A stretch of DNA of 64,000 bases from Asterella californica (GCA_036924285.1 JAYKYS010000014.1:4092001-4156000), one strand, 5' to 3'; positions 42,961-57,570 are shown, counted from the stretch's first letter. A program made the numbers and translations. Notes: generated by a model not told the origin, from the letters alone.

Positions 42961-44020
42961 GTCCGAGAATAACTAGATGAATGGGAGAGGATTGAGAAAT
43001 AGTGTTGAAGAACATGTGAACATAAGGACCATATCGATGATAGATCAGGAGGAAGAATTGGACACCGAGAAGTCTCAAGATGAAAACACGAAGCGAGATG
43101 ATACAATGAACAAGAGATTGAGAGGGATCAAGAGGAGTCTTCATAATGTCACAATAATTTATTTTGAAGTCCCACAGTGTTTTAGTTTACAACTATGATT
43201 CATCAAATGATTTATAGGTCTTGGGATGACTCTCTTGAGTCCTCTGAAGCACTTCCGTTCTCATTTCCAAAGTCATGATCTAAGATCAAGTCATACTGCA
43301 AAAAAGTAGCATCTACTAGTTGAAGTACAAGATCTTGTGCTTGTATATATGAAATCTTGATTATCTACTTCTACACGATCGGAATGATCAAAGTGCAGTC
43401 TTATAATCCTAGATCCTTTTTTTCAGAACCAAGTTCCAACCTGCATGTTCGTTCATATCTATAGGCATATAGAACACATGTGCTACTTGAGATGGGAATA
43501 CAGACGGACCATCTTTTTCAGATCTGAAAGTTAGCTAACAAAAAGCTATGTTCATCATACCTCATGCTTGAAGAATGAGTACTCTAATCTCCTATCATCC
43601 ACGAACCTTTGAACAACACAGAGTTTTCTTCTCCCCAAACTATTATCCAGCTGAATCATACTCTTAAGAACACCTACGTGATTGAGTTTCTATTAATCAT
43701 TCTACATTGCAATAATACTTGAGTCATAGGACTTGTATTGACCTCCTCCTGGTTCCTCTACTCAGAAATGATTTCCATATGCTTTCATCCTACTATAGGT
43801 CGTGCATTTGACTTTAAGAAGTCTCAAGAAAGCTCTGATTAACTTCCCATCAACTCCGTCTTAGACAAATCACACTGAACAACATGTTGAGTCCAATCTA
43901 CAAACGACAATCAACGTCCACTAGTGATTGTTAACTCTCACTTTTCTATACATTGAAATGTGACGAGTATGAGTAGTAGAATCCTTATGTCCAATCTTGT
44001 ATATTGACTGATAAAACAAG
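42961..44020. other. No recognisable gene
   Basis: Intermediate sequence with only short frames; nothing recognised on either strand. Confidence 0.4.
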
Positions 44021-45000
44021 TCATGCGTTGCTTATCGATGCCAAAGTTGCATGCACTCCATTTTCATGAGAACATATTTGTGTGTTATGGCAATCATAAC
44101 CACATATAGCATTTCTTTTACAAAGCCACAAAGGCAAATCGTAGTTAATTAACAAGATGGGCCATATAAACCAAGTAGTATTCTGGTCACAAAAGTGGAT
44201 TGACATCATCCAGAGGTAAGGAAATCGCAAGTTCTAAGATTCTATAGAGAAATCCGAACACAACACAATTTCTATGCTTTTGAATCACATGTCTCACCAA
44301 TCCATCCCCTAACTAACTAACTAACTGAATTGTCCATTTCATCGTCGAAGCATGCTATTAACTTTGAACATCATTACAACCGAGAGATAAAAGAAATATG
44401 TCATAACTGTCTAGAATTTTTCGCCTATACATATCTATGACTCGAACATTTCAAACACGTTTCTAATGTTCATACTCTCCATGATAAGAATGGATTCATT
44501 CATGCAAGCATGGATACTTTTGTAATTCACACTACCTTGACGATCATGATAATGTTTAGCAAGCACCTCATTATACTTAGAGAAGGTGCGTTGTTTTAGT
44601 TGAGGCAATCTCTCTATCAACTGCAATGTTTGGTATCTTATGCTGGTAACAGATGTTTAATAATATCATAACAAAGATAAGTTGAGCCATCCGAACTCTA
44701 GTTTATACTGGTCTACATGTCATGCGGAGATTTTTTGTTTTGTGTATAATCAGCATGTTCGTCACAATTAGACATCACGAAGTCAACTTATCTCCTTCGT
44801 CGTCATACTCCATGGGGTTGCTTTTTCCATCGACTCTCAATCCTTCAGGATTCTGATCGAGAGTCTCAAACATCTCTAATAGCATCCTATTTATGTCAAA
44901 TTCTTCATTGTCATGAACATCGAGAAAAGCTCCGTCTGTCATACACTCACTTGAACCATCATCTACATTCGTGATTCCTTGAGTTTTCTATGCTTTTGGT
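44021..45000 (-). pseudogene. CACTA (En/Spm) transposase remnant
   Basis: The minus-strand frame 44,021-44,230 reads SIHFCDQNTTWFIWPILLIN followed by DLPLWLCKR. This is the SYSVWPVILxxYNLPPWLCMK block of TNP2-type CACTA transposases. Upstream on the same strand, 44,810-44,960 encodes an acidic segment (DINRMLLEMFETLDQNPEGL) plausible for the N-terminal region. Stops and frameshifts separate the pieces and the catalytic core is not intact. Terminal CACTA repeats were not found. (AACT)n occurs at about 44,310-44,327. Confidence 0.65.
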
Positions 45001-46099
45001 TCACCATGCTTGATTGATTGGAGTCTCCGCTCTATGTTCTAGGAGTCCTACTCAAAATCTGGATCTCTCCAATATCACGGACATTCATCCATTTTTTACT
45101 CAATGGCTCTACATTACTAAGAAGAATATACTCTGATCTTTTGCAAATGTTGCAAGGACAGTTAAATTTCTTGAGATTTCATAGCTTGATGATGTTGCAA
45201 CAGTGGAAGCTACGACTTATGGTGCTAGGACAAGAATCATCGAGAAGATTATTTTCAAGAAAATGTGGAGCCGAGCGAGTTATGGACGTGGGCTATTTCC
45301 ACACAATAGAAGAGAACTTTCTCAAGTCGAGATAAGATCTTTTTACAGTCTGTATGTCATTGATGACATACCGCTGATATGTCATTGAAGAACAACATCG
45401 TCTTCTCAAAGATAAAGTCCATTAGAACTCTGTTTATCTAGTTCATCATGTGTGCTACTTCCGTGCACCTATCGCCTTGTTGCACCAACGGAAGTTCTTG
45501 CTCAGTAGGTCATGAAACTCACAATGATAACCTGCAAATCATAATCACATATTAGCATTCATGCATCTTATTTTTATCTCATTTGATCTGGACTAGAGTC
45601 GGACCGTCTCCCTAACTCTCAAACTCAACATTCCTTAAGTCCCGACCTACACCAGCATAGGTCGGTCCTAAAACATGAACAGATCACAATATGACTTAAG
45701 ATGGACTTCCTATAAAGTCCAAGGTCGTAAACTGTACCTCCAGCACACCTAACGTTCCAATCGTCCGTGATGTCTATCGAAGTCTAAGCTCTTGAATGAT
45801 GGTCTAACCTGCCATCTTGTTTCGTAGTCTTGTCCAGTCCTTGGATCGTTCCTAAGTCTACATCGGAACGTGTCTTAGTACTGGTCCAGCCATCATCTCA
45901 TGCCCATAGAGTCTATCCGTCGAACTTTGGGATCGAGTGACTCGTCTGGATCCTTCCACGTATCAAACCCCTCTCATTTATACTTTTGGGGATCGGTGCT
46001 TCCATCCTCCTCTTTGGTTCTTAAAAATTAAATCATAACTCGATCACGAGATCGGTCATAATTCTCAACTTTGATGTCAATTGGAGTTCTTGGTTTGAC
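45001..46099. other. No recognisable gene
   Basis: Contains short frames (45,018-45,388, plus) without family similarity. The segment 45,560-46,000 could be noncoding retroelement sequence next to the gag remnant, but no repeat partner was found. Confidence 0.35.
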
Positions 46100-47020
46100 T
46101 GGAAAGTGACAATGATATCTTATTCACCTTGTACTAGACTCTTCAGAAGCAAAGGATGTTTCTGGAGCACTGTTATCAGTTTCAGTGGACTTGGACTTTC
46201 TCTTGGACTTCCTAAACGATTTCTTGGATTTCTTGGACTTCTCCAAGGCCTTCTATTTTTTGTCATATTTTGGGTGATGCTCGAGGTTTCATACTGCTCT
46301 GCATATTTCTATACTTCTACTAAATCATCACATCCTCCTCTTCTACAATACAATTCTATATCTTGAGATAATCCTCCCAAGTACCAATCCACAGCTTGCT
46401 GAGCACAATAATTGGATCTTTCTTGGTTCTAAGAGATGTGATCGAGAAGGTCTTCAAACCTCTCGGTGTAATCTCGCAATGTCTCTTTCTTCTTCTGTTC
46501 GAGCCTCTGAAGTTCTATGAGAGTCATCCAATCATAACCTACTCCTCTGAACCTCTTCAGAAAAGTTGCCTTTAGAGTAGTCCAAGTGGCCATAAGTAAC
46601 TCATCATCCAACGCTTTACTCATCCATTTCTTTCTCTTCCCTATGATCAGGCTAGGAAATACACGAAGTCTATTGCTATCAGTGTCTTCCTTATTGGATC
46701 CTGAGATGGTCTCGAACATCATGATGAAGTTATCAGCATCAACATCATCGTCGTACGGATGATACTTTTGCTGAGTGTGGGAAGCCATGTTGACTGCCAG
46801 CTGCTGCAATTGCCAACTCTTTCCTCTGTCAAGCTCAAGTGGTGGAGATGGTATTCTCGAAAGGTTAGGTCTGTCTGAGTCACGAATGTCATCTTCTGAG
46901 TCAGAGCTGCTGTTGCTGTCATCTTATGAGATGTCTGCAACAACCTCCTCCAGTCTTTCTTCACCTTGAGAAGTCTCTCCTGCACTTGGGAAGACGTCTT
47001 CTGCACAACCATAACCAACT
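46100..47020 (-). pseudogene. Gypsy Gag remnant
   Basis: The best piece, 46,429-46,809 (126 residues), has DNFIMMFETISG, the WTTLKATFLKRFRG block and QKKKETLRDYTERFEDLL, the typical pattern of the retrotransposon Gag domain. It stops at 46,429; downstream minus-strand frames continue with AQQAVDWYLGGLSQDIEL and a basic Pro/Arg/Ser-rich part. Upstream (46,719-47,018) lies another frame. No protease or polymerase is attached. Confidence 0.75.
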
Positions 47021-49930
47021 AGGTCCTTAACGAACTCAAAAGGACGAAACTCGTAGCGAAGGAACGAAAAAAACTTATCTGAGAATTTTCTCCTTTCGTT
47101 AAATGATCTTTAGATGTCGATAAGGTTTTTTTTCCTTGACTCCTTTGACCTCAAGAACTATCAGATCTGACTCTCGATAGTCGAGATATCACTGATTTTT
47201 GATCGCAGATGACCAAACTTTCAAAAACTCATCCCTATGACTTAAAACCGCACTCACTGCACAAACGGATCATCTGAACTGATATCTGTCTTCTTTGGTA
47301 AGTAGATCTCGCTACTTTGAACCCAATGAGACTCCAAACAAATCCTTTGGAGTTCCTTTTGCAAAACCACGCAAAAAAATTGATCGTGGATTGCAAAAAA
47401 ACTGACGTAAATCGACTCCCTACGGCTCAAACTTGCTCGCCACACCAAAACCAACAACCCAATCCACGTACGATCTTCTCTTATGAGTAGATGAAGACTC
47501 CTCGATCACGTAAGCACCAAGAACAAAGAACTTGACTCATCAATCACGAAGAACAACCTAATCTCAAATCGCAGATGAACGAAAATCTGACATAATTGCT
47601 TCCCTACGAGTTAATTTCATTCAGAACTCTTGAACCATCCGATGAAACTTAGTGTCGTATTCAATTTTCTGAAGAACTCGGTGTTCTGATCCCGATGGAT
47701 CCAAGGACAACAAGTCTGGACTCCGGAACGGCTCAAACGGTCCAACTCTCTGTCACATGTCACTAAAGCTCTCCAAAATCTTCTTCCTGCGTCTCAATTT
47801 TTCTCATAACTATTTTTCTGACTAAAAATTAAGATCTCTATCTTGTTGCATGAGGCAAGAACATCGTCATGACAAATATCTAAACGTAAGTTAAAGCTAT
47901 CCGGCAATACTCTTCTAATAAGTGAACGGGACATCGACCGATAGCAAATTAGCTACCTTTCTGTAGCCATGTCTATATATCAATGCTAAAAAACTAGATA
48001 CTACGCTGTAGTACCAACATGTGCTTGAACAAAGTTTTGGTCAAACTGTAAGCTGAATCTTACAGCTGCAGGCTAAGGATAACAAGTAACCTTGTAAACA
48101 TTGAACTAGTGTGGATCTGACAACTCTACCGGCCAAGATGATTCTACACCTTCAAAAAGACAGTCAGGAGTGCACCGAACTACTTCGTGAAGACTGTACA
48201 TTCAGCACAAAAAATCTTCACCAGCAATTTCACCAATTTCAAGTGGAAGGAGTTGACAATCATGAGTGAAGTCAAAATATACAAATTTCAGTTCTCTGAA
48301 AATTTGTATAGCCAACAAGTTTTCTTCTGATTAGAGAATTTTCTGTTCAAATTCCATAAGTTACTGGAGGTTGAGCTACTAGAAAGCACAGATATTGTAA
48401 CACACAAGAAAATCAGAAAATGCTCGAAAATAATAATTTATGGATCGAACTCACAGAGATGCAAGTAAAGATCATCCAAATGTAGTAAACATGTGACAAA
48501 AGTGATTTTTTATGGTTGTCTTTTATTCTCACGGGCAGAAATCAATCTCGATTGAGATCTAACTCAGGTCTATTCGACAAGACAGAGTTGATAATCCTGA
48601 CAAATAACATAACAAATACTAATGAAGTCAAGGACCTCAAGAAAAAGATAAAGAACAAGGATATAGAGTCACAGATGGAAATATCTCAATGAAGAGATAT
48701 TGCTGAAGTGCTTCTAAGTAGCTTCTAACACCATAAACGCTAAGTATCTTCACCCTAAGTTATCTTCACTACTGGTGTCCTCAAAAACATTAGCAAAGAA
48801 GACTCTTCTACCGTTGAAATACGAAATACAACTTCCTCCAAAGTGTCTACCTAAGATGAACAACTTCCTCCAAGCAACTTCGTCCTAAAACTTCTTCATA
48901 GGAAACTAACTTCGTAGTTGCTGGTTTAATCTCAAACTTCATCTCAAACTCTTTACTCTGATTCAGTTGTCAACACCAAAGAACTTTGTCACCCAGACTA
49001 ACTCCTACCACAACAAAATATGAAACTTTGTAGGTAAAATTTTGAAGAAGACAAACACACAATGGCTCCGTAAACTTGAAAAAATAGAAAATCCAAATAA
49101 CAAACACATAGAGGTCTTGAGAACGAACAATAGAGTGCTTATATACATCTTCGTCCTAAGATGACGAATCTCATTCCTAACAAGTTGGATGTACATTGGT
49201 ACCGCTTGATGAAGATCATGTGTTTGGAACAACATCAGGTACCACACTGGATCCTAACACTAACTCTCTAGCTATCACTAACTGAGAACTCAACAGTCGC
49301 TCTAACCTCATGAAGTTTTTGAACTACCCTCTGACCTAATCTAGCTACTCGGTACTTCGTCTAAGAACCATGTACGTCTATCATATCTAATTCATGCTTA
49401 ATGGGAGTTCATAGCTGTCCCCAATCCACGTGGCAACTTAACACACATAAGTTACATGTGAAACCTCTAAAGTGTCAACGTAAACGTTAAACATTCCTAC
49501 GAAGACATGTAAAGTGACATGTAACTCTAAAGGATACCTTAAACAAGCTAGAAAGCACGTACAAGTGACACGTAAACACAACCCATGAGCTGAAACTCTA
49601 TCCACATGATAAACCTAAAGTTATGTTCTTTGAACAACATAGATAAGTATGAAATCACTTGCACAAGCGTATCAGTACTTGAACAAGATAAATTACATAT
49701 CAACCTATTAGGACTCAAAATATATAACATAATAGTGTTAACATCATATGCTAAGATATCAAACATATGCATAAAGGACTGGAAGTAATATTTAGTTAAC
49801 TTCTAGAACTACTAAACTTAAGTGTTGGAGTAGAAGTGTAGCATGTAGCCACCAAGTAGTGCGACAACGTTGATCCGAACCACAGTGTCCCAGTCTAACA
49901 CTAGATCATTGTTTCTCAAAAAAATACTAA
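47021..49930. other. Retroelement leader-like and unassigned DNA
   Basis: 47,200-47,760 resembles the leader of a gypsy element: it has AAACTGACGTAAAT (47,398) and AAAATCTGACATAAT (47,586), like the strings in the methyltransferase element's leader. 47,800-49,930 is AT-rich with only short frames; 48,700-49,000 repeats CTTCGT-like words. No gene recognised. Confidence 0.35.
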
Positions 49931-50741
49931 GTGATGGAGCTCCAGCAACATTTTGAATCGTGGATGAAGCTCCAAGTAAGCCGAAAGTTCAAAATCAGAT
50001 TCTAAATAGAAAAAGAAGACACGGAAGAAGAAGAAGGAGAAGTCACGACCAAGGAAGAAATTGTGTAGAAGATCCCTCAGACTCAGATCATTCAGTCTGC
50101 TCTTGGTTCCCGAATCGATGAAATGCTAAAGTAGTTTCGCTGATCTGAAAGTTCATCTTCTGAACCAGGAGGACAAGCGGAAGCAACCCATGGCTTCGCA
50201 ATGGTGCAACCTTTGTTACTCTTCCGGACACACTAGAGATCAATGTACGCAAGACCAAGCTATTAATTGGATCGGTTAGGAAGAAGACGATGAGGGATAC
50301 CTACAAGACCAAGTGAAGAATCCTGCTAAAAGATCGAGATGATACAACTTTTCACTCTTATGCCTCTTGCTCAGTTTAATCGTTATACTCCTACGGAGAG
50401 AGCTGGTACTGTACAGACCAGGATGCCTTGGCACCGGTGGTCCACCTCATCCGAGAAGACAAATTGGACAAGTGCTCTTGTGTGGGAATTATAAGGAAGC
50501 AGGACACTTCACAGAGAATTGTCCTCAGACTCTACGCCCACAACAGATGGTTAGATTTGCAGAGACCACACCTCTTGCAAAAGCCGCATTAGCTTCTAAG
50601 CTCGAGTTAGTAGTGGTACAACATATCTCTGTAGAAGAAAGAGATCCTAAGGATTGCATGGATTGTCTATACATAGAGGAAGACGAACCAGACCGTCGGA
50701 AGCGCATAGGAAAAGAGCCTCAGCTTACCAGAAGCAAAGGT
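49931..50741 (+). pseudogene. Gypsy-like Gag remnant with zinc knuckles
   Basis: Fragments in two or three frames. About 50,190-50,270 reads QWCNLCYSSGHTRDQC, a canonical CX2CX4HX4C zinc knuckle, followed by QDQAINWIG. Within the frame 50,367-50,813 a second knuckle reads LCGNYKEAGHFTENC, with one Cys replaced by Tyr. Then come MVRFAETTP and an acidic stretch. Stops occur at several places. The LTR-like segment at 50,742 interrupts it. Confidence 0.65.
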
Positions 50742-51260
50742 GTGGTGTCCACAATTTGCAAGATTGGAGATTTTTTGAAATTTCTAAAGTTAATAACGTG
50801 TCTATGTAGTTGAAGTAACCTTATTACTTAAGATTGCACCTTACTTAGCTGGAAGATGATCTTAAAGGCTTTTTGTAAGAAGAAGTCGACTTCTTCCGAA
50901 GCCGGAAGACGGCTTCTAAATCGTGTCTTCCCGAAGACAAAAGACAGGAGCCGGAAGATAAAACATTGAAAGCCGAAAGATTGACATCTTCCAAGAAGAC
51001 AGTGATTGCGACTTCGGAGGTACCAACCGCACGCCACATCAGGAAGGAGTATGTGTATCAACCAGGTAGTCACTATGGTAGTAGGTAATTCAGGATAACC
51101 CAAGGCATTATCTAAATCACGCAAGGAAGACACGGATTGAAGGTGCATTAGCATAGAATCGCTTGCTGCTTCCTGCATTGGAGATCGACTGCGCATTAGA
51201 GATCGATTGCACCTTGAAGTAGGACTCGGAAGCAAGAAGGATCGAATCGAAACAATGAGG
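50742..51260 (+). repeat. Terminal segment of an element II-type element
   Basis: Begins TGTGGTGTCCACAATTTGCA and follows the first about 150 bases of element II (19,959 onward), including TTACTTAAGATT and GGAAGATGATCTTA. GAAGAC/GTCTTC-rich sequence follows. It is probably a solo or truncated LTR inserted into the gag remnant; the right edge is approximate. Confidence 0.55.
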
Positions 51261-54200
51261 AAAAATATTCTTTTTTCTACCTAGTGTTCTTTGTATCTAA
51301 AGAAAAGATGCATTTTTTTCCACGAAACCTCTAAATCATCATTTTTATATTTCTCAAATAGTGCCATTTTTTAAATAATATATTTGTCTTTCATACCAAC
51401 TGCAACCGTGTAAAAAACTATATCTTTCCAAGAATCCATGTCAAAAAGAGTTATAGAAAATCTTTTGTTAATGGAAAATCACGTTCATCACCTCATAAAA
51501 AAAATCTCCAACATTATCTTTTCCCATCTTAAAAGATATGCAAATACAAAAAGGTGAAACAAAGAGTTTTATATTCAATCTGAAAATTGAGCAATAAAAA
51601 AATTAGCTATATATTTCTGAATACAACTTCTATAATTTTTTATCAACTTTTCATTGAAATATATCTGTGTTTAAAATCTATAACATGCACGTTGCAGACT
51701 AGTCAATGTCATACCTTAGAATGTATAGATATATATAAATATATCATCAGTTTCAAAAATAATTAATAATTAATAATTATAATATTTCTCTGATTTCTAA
51801 AGAAAATTATATAAAAACTAGAATTCAAAAATCAAAAGTATCTCCATTTTATCTAAACTTTTGATTAGATCAAACAAATCACGAAAACAGACAAATCTAC
51901 TTAAAGTGATGTAAATTCTGAGGATGCATTCGTATTTTTTAGCCAGGTTCATCAAGTTGTTTTGGCGATGTGGAAGAAGCACCGAGTTGAAAAAGTGGTG
52001 CTTCACAAGGAGGTGCGATCAATTCATCAGTTCAGTACAAGAGAGCAGATCGGATGATCGACAATATCAGTTCAGAAATGTACTTCTTGGCTAGTCATAA
52101 TGTACTCAAAGGCTATGCTTATTAGTCCACTGTTTAGAACATAGCCAAAATCTTTACAATAGAGTAGTCCTATAACCTTGAACATTATATCGGCATTTGT
52201 ACAATCATGCCTATAGTCTTTTCACTAGATATGCTTGTAAAACTTGTCAGCCGAGATGACTCTATTACGATACAGTAGTTTCAAATGATTCTAGACATGT
52301 CCTTAACTTCGGTAACTTAAGAAATAGATTCAAACAAAGTTCATAAACAAAGTGTAGATTCTAACAAAGTTCATTGATGCCAGATTTTAACAAATGAATA
52401 CAAATGATAAATCATAACTACAGCCAAAGATTCAAAGAGATCACCAACTCATGCAAGAATATAAGAAAAACTATATTCAAATAAGTAAAAAAGATAAATC
52501 ATAGTCATTGATATAGCTATAAAATTTATTTATTTATTTAAAAAATCTTTTTCTAATATACTATTTAATATACACCTTGCAACATGTTCATCTTAAGTAT
52601 TGTTCTGAGATATATAAATATTAATTGTTAGCTCATGCCTGGAAATGCATGGAAGCCCGGATATGCATATTAAGGTGAATTTTCTATTGTCACCTCAACC
52701 GACATTAATCTCTATCAATCACAGTATGTAACAAACATTAGAATATGAATCCCTAAAGATTTAGGTTATGTTTAACTCACCATCAATATAAAAAACCAGT
52801 GATTATTCTGATGAAGCTTATCGTGATATGTGCATTTCTAGCATTCAGTGTTCACATGATAGAGATGGTTTTTGTTCTATGCAGCTAGAAGTTAGATTGA
52901 GATTTGAGGAGAACTTGTACCCAATTGATATGTCCATCCTAGTCCTCATGGTGTTTCAGTTCAAAATTTTTGAAAGGAATTTCTAAACCACTAAATTATG
53001 TTTTTGTATTACCAATGTTAAATTTTTCTCCCTTGAATAATGTTTGAGTTCAGGTTGACTTACTGGTTATATTTGAAAGTATAATGTATATAATATATAA
53101 GTGTAACGACAAATAATGATAACAGATCGAATAAATTTGATATAACATGCTAAAATGATTTTATGATCTACAAGATTATTCTTCGTTTGAATTTCTGTAA
53201 TAAAAAATGATTCTACTCATCTTCATTTTTATTGATTTGTGTCAAAGAAACCCTCCAGGACATCAAAACTCTCCATTGTAAATACTGAGGGGTATTTTTA
53301 TGCATTAGTCTTTACTGTCCTTGAATATTGAATGAAAAAATTGTTTAAGTTGTCTCAGCACAGAACGAGCTTGAGATTTCAACATTTTGGTTTCTTATCT
53401 AGTGGACTATTTTATAATCATAATTTCTCAATCACTTTTTGGAACCACCGGAGTATAATACCATACAAATCTATTTCTTTATAATTGTGGAGCCGTTATC
53501 AAGTTAAACATTGAGAAAGGGGTGATATACAAAGACCAAATTTGGTTCTAGAGCTTTAGTACTAACACGAGGAGTTACATCAGATATATGGGTGTCAATG
53601 TTTGAACCTTTTCAAATATTCTTGATCTGTCTTTTTCAAATGATCTGCATGGTGGTTATGACTCCAGCCAGAGTCTAGAACGTTCTTTATCGTCGGAAAG
53701 TGAGCATCCGTGCATATATTCACCTCCTTCATCTTTCGATGGAGAAGGTGAATATACACGTTATTAATTTATTAAATATATTTAGTGATAGAATCTCGGA
53801 CTCATATTTTTTGGAGCATGCCGGCTTGCATATGACTTATTGGATAATTCTTTCTTTCTCACATTACCATTCTCGGCTAATATTTAATGTTTATTTATAT
53901 TTATATTTTTTACTTACTGAATTTTGTAAGTAATATTTATCTACTTACTGTTAACATGATCGATTATACTATGAACTGGAGTTAATCCATTCAAGAGACT
54001 TTATATATATTACATGAAGTCTAAAATCTCTTTTAGCCAAGACTAAAACCAATCTACATCCATAGTTCTGTTAATATTCCTCTATTGTCTTTCTGCTTGT
54101 CTCCGGTGTCAAACTCACGAAGCATCCATATTTGCCTTTCACTTGTTTCTGTCGTGAGGTTTGGCAGTAGTGAAGTTTAATGCTGAATGTAATATTTCTA

Positions 54201-57060
54201 AGTTTTAGAGGAAAAAATATTATAAAATTACAACGAGTCCTATTTTTTATTACAAACCAGTACTTTCAACTCATAAAAGTGACCGCCAATAGGAAGTGAA
54301 CCATGTCTTCTTAAAGTATTTTCAACTTAACTTTGACACCCCTATTGTCTCACCTTTGAAGATTCTTGTATCATCTCCCTCTCTTTTGTTTGATCGTGCT
54401 TCTCTATAACGTATCTATTGTTAATGTAGGTATACAATACGAAGATGTCCATCGGAAATGTGCTAGACTCAAAACATTGAACCTCACTCTTGAGCGAAAA
54501 AAGTATTAAACCATAAGATAAAAAGGAAAAATATCATAGAAAGATTCCTTTTGTAGAATCTGTAGCAAGATATAAATCTCCATTTCCTACGCTCTTCATT
54601 TTCTAACTCGTTCTAACGTGCTACAAGGAAGTCTTGAGAAACATTGTATTGAATTGTTGTTTGAACGATTTTAGAAGGAATTGTTTTTGTTGATAAAAGA
54701 ATATATCTTGTACTACGGATAAACACGTAAATTTTTAAGATATATTTTTTTTGAATTTGGATTTTAAATATTCTGTGACAACCAATCAGATTATCTGGAT
54801 ATTGTTGTTTACATCTCAACCGTCCGGTGTCTAATCCAGGAGATCAAGAGATCAAATTATAAGTATTGAAAGACTCTCACTCTGAATTGAATTTTGGCAC
54901 TATATCAAAAAGTTACAAATAGACATAATTTGGTAGGATTTAGAATTATAGAAGAGAACCTTTGTTAATTGTGAATGATTAGCAGAAAGAGTCGCATCAT
55001 AAATATAGCGATAAATAGATGATTCACATGCACACATTTTTAATAGAATGAATATGAAAAGAAATTCTTATGGTTTTAACTATGCCAAAATATTTCATTT
55101 TTCATTTTCTATTTTGGGTATTTCTATAAAATATGAAATTCATAAATTTTTGAGGATATGGAAGTATTGTTTTACCATAATATATCTTCATTTTAAGTTA
55201 TTTATAATTTGTATAACTGGTTTAATATATTTTTTCTTATCACATGGTGGAAGTACGTTCTGACTGTGACCTATTAATAATAATAAATCGATTATTGCCA
55301 TCCATTAATGACGATAATTTAATAGAGGTCAGACATCATGTAATGCAGTAGACTTTGAGATATGACAACCTCAACATATACATGCAATATGTTTTTCAAT
55401 ATTTCGGATCGGTAATAAAGCTTAGCATGCAGGGGATCATTCATGTTTGTTTTCTAAACTCTGATCACGAAAACACACAAGACTGGCGTAGTAAACTGTT
55501 ACTAAGCTTGAAGACAAGTTACTTGCCTTTACGTATAAATGTTTGAAGTGAAACTTGTTATTATACATAGTTCTTATATGTGAACACAATAAAGATGCAA
55601 TAATAATATGATGCATCAAAACTACGAAAGATATTACTGTTAACCTTAGCAGGATGAGAATTGCGTAAGAAGTGGGTTAACCATTGCCATGGTTTGTCCA
55701 TCTGTGAAAGTTTAGAGTTTAGAGCATACATGTTAGAAATTGTTTTCCATTCTTATAATGTATTATAGCATTACTTAAAAATATTTCTTTTGCTGCAGAT
55801 CGTTTGCAAGAGAATGTATCTTATATATTTTTTAGAAAGTCTTTCATAAAAATATTGAAATACAAGATCCTCGAACAATATAGTCAATAAATAGTAGTAG
55901 TGGTCCAATAATGAACATCTCGACGAAAATCTTACGAATGAACCTATATAGTTGATCGAAATGAATAAATGAGGTTTATTATCAAGCAGTCTGCAACTGT
56001 TTCGTATATAAAGTTAAATAAAGATTACATATGTTATCCTTGAAGTTGTTGATTTGATTTAGTAAAAATTGATGTCTAGTAGGAGTTAGAAACTCCTACA
56101 CATACGAATGCAATAATCAGCGATGTCTAGGGAAAAAAATTTTAATTTATAAGGGAGAGAAAATATTCCCAAAGCAATACAAAATCAAAAAATCTATGGT
56201 TAAAAGACGAAGAAGAATTGTTCTCTGCTATAGTATGAATATTTATGAATAACATCTTTCCCTTTCTAGAAGACGACATGACTACTGATGTTATGATAAT
56301 ACAGTTGAATTACAAATCGGATAAGGATATTACTTTAATTCATATTTACAGTAAGAAAGTTTTTAAAACTTTTTGATGAATTCTTGGTGGACCCTTTTAT
56401 TAATAGTGTATGCACTTAGATCCTTCTAAGAAATATAATATCGTATATAAAGCGACATGTTTGTCTACACTAAATATAATAGTGGAAGGTTAGTATATCT
56501 TCTTTTCTCCGTAGCGTGCTATAGCTCAAGGTAAGATCTCAATGGAGGCTAGACTTCAATATAGTATCGAAGTTTTTGTCAATATCCTCCAAGCCTGGAT
56601 AGTATTGTATTAATGAATGATCAAACCTCATCGAACAGAAGTATATAATACATGAACATATTTGTAGCTGCATGCTTAGGACAAACAGACCTGGTTGACC
56701 AGTTTGCATACAATTTCTTAGAACTTATATGCACAATATTTTAGTAAAAATTCTAGAAAATTAAGACCTATTTAACAATTACCCTACCACAGCAGTTAAG
56801 CGGAACATAAAGGACTCAAGAAGGACTCAAAAAATATAAAGTTCTCCTCCTTTGTATTTCTGGACAGTCTTTATTAAGATACACCATGCCTTTCGGTCTT
56901 TCACCAGACGTTAATGAAATGTGACGTGAAGTTACCGATGAGCGACTCCTCTTAGAGTCAAGGGGAGAAATTCTTGAGGTACATAAAATATCTCACCTTG
57001 ACTTTGTATCTTGTGTACTTGTAGTCTTGTTCTCAGAACTACAAGATACTTTGTCGGTAT
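51261..57060. other. AT-rich region without recognisable genes
   Basis: Long AT-rich stretch. Only short frames, none with family similarity. Simple repeats include AATAATTAATAATTAATAAT at about 51,758 and ATTTATTTATTTA at about 52,526. Confidence 0.55.
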
Positions 57061-57564
57061 CTGTTAGTTTTTGCCGGTAAAACTTCGGCTTCGACTTCAT
57101 TTCAACGCTCTCTTTTCAAAAAACCTCCAGTTGATCTTCCAAGTAGCTCCAGTTAGTCCCGAGGGCTGGTACACTGCACTTTATGTCAGAGAGAAGAGCC
57201 AATTGCAACCAGCTGATGACACTTCCTCAAAGTCCGAAGAGTAAGAAGCCCAGTATTCTCTGAGCATCACAGCAAGCCACGTGAAGAAAATCTTTCTGCA
57301 GCCACTTTTGATTTGCTTTGAAGCCATCGAAGAATAGAAGTAGATCAGACGCACCATATCAAACCCTTCTATGTGGGAAGATACTCTTGTGGTTGAAACC
57401 GACGGTAGTGACAGAATACGGGGATCTTGTTACTCCACTAGCTACTCGTTATCCACTCAAAGATAGCCGTTTTCATGTTGTGGGTTTAGGGTTCCAGTAT
57501 TGACACTTTCAATGCCTTGAAGTCAAATACATGTCTCAGACAAAAACTTTCGCTTCTTATTGTC
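57061..57564. other. No recognisable gene
   Basis: Somewhat less AT-rich than the DNA to its left, with a 61-codon frame at 57,318-57,503 that I cannot assign. Confidence 0.3.
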
Positions 57565-57570
57565 AAGCAA

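Noticed and set aside
51261..57060. Short frames of 60-77 codons in the AT-rich region
   Set aside because: Composition follows the AT-rich DNA, with no motif or neighbour that supports coding.
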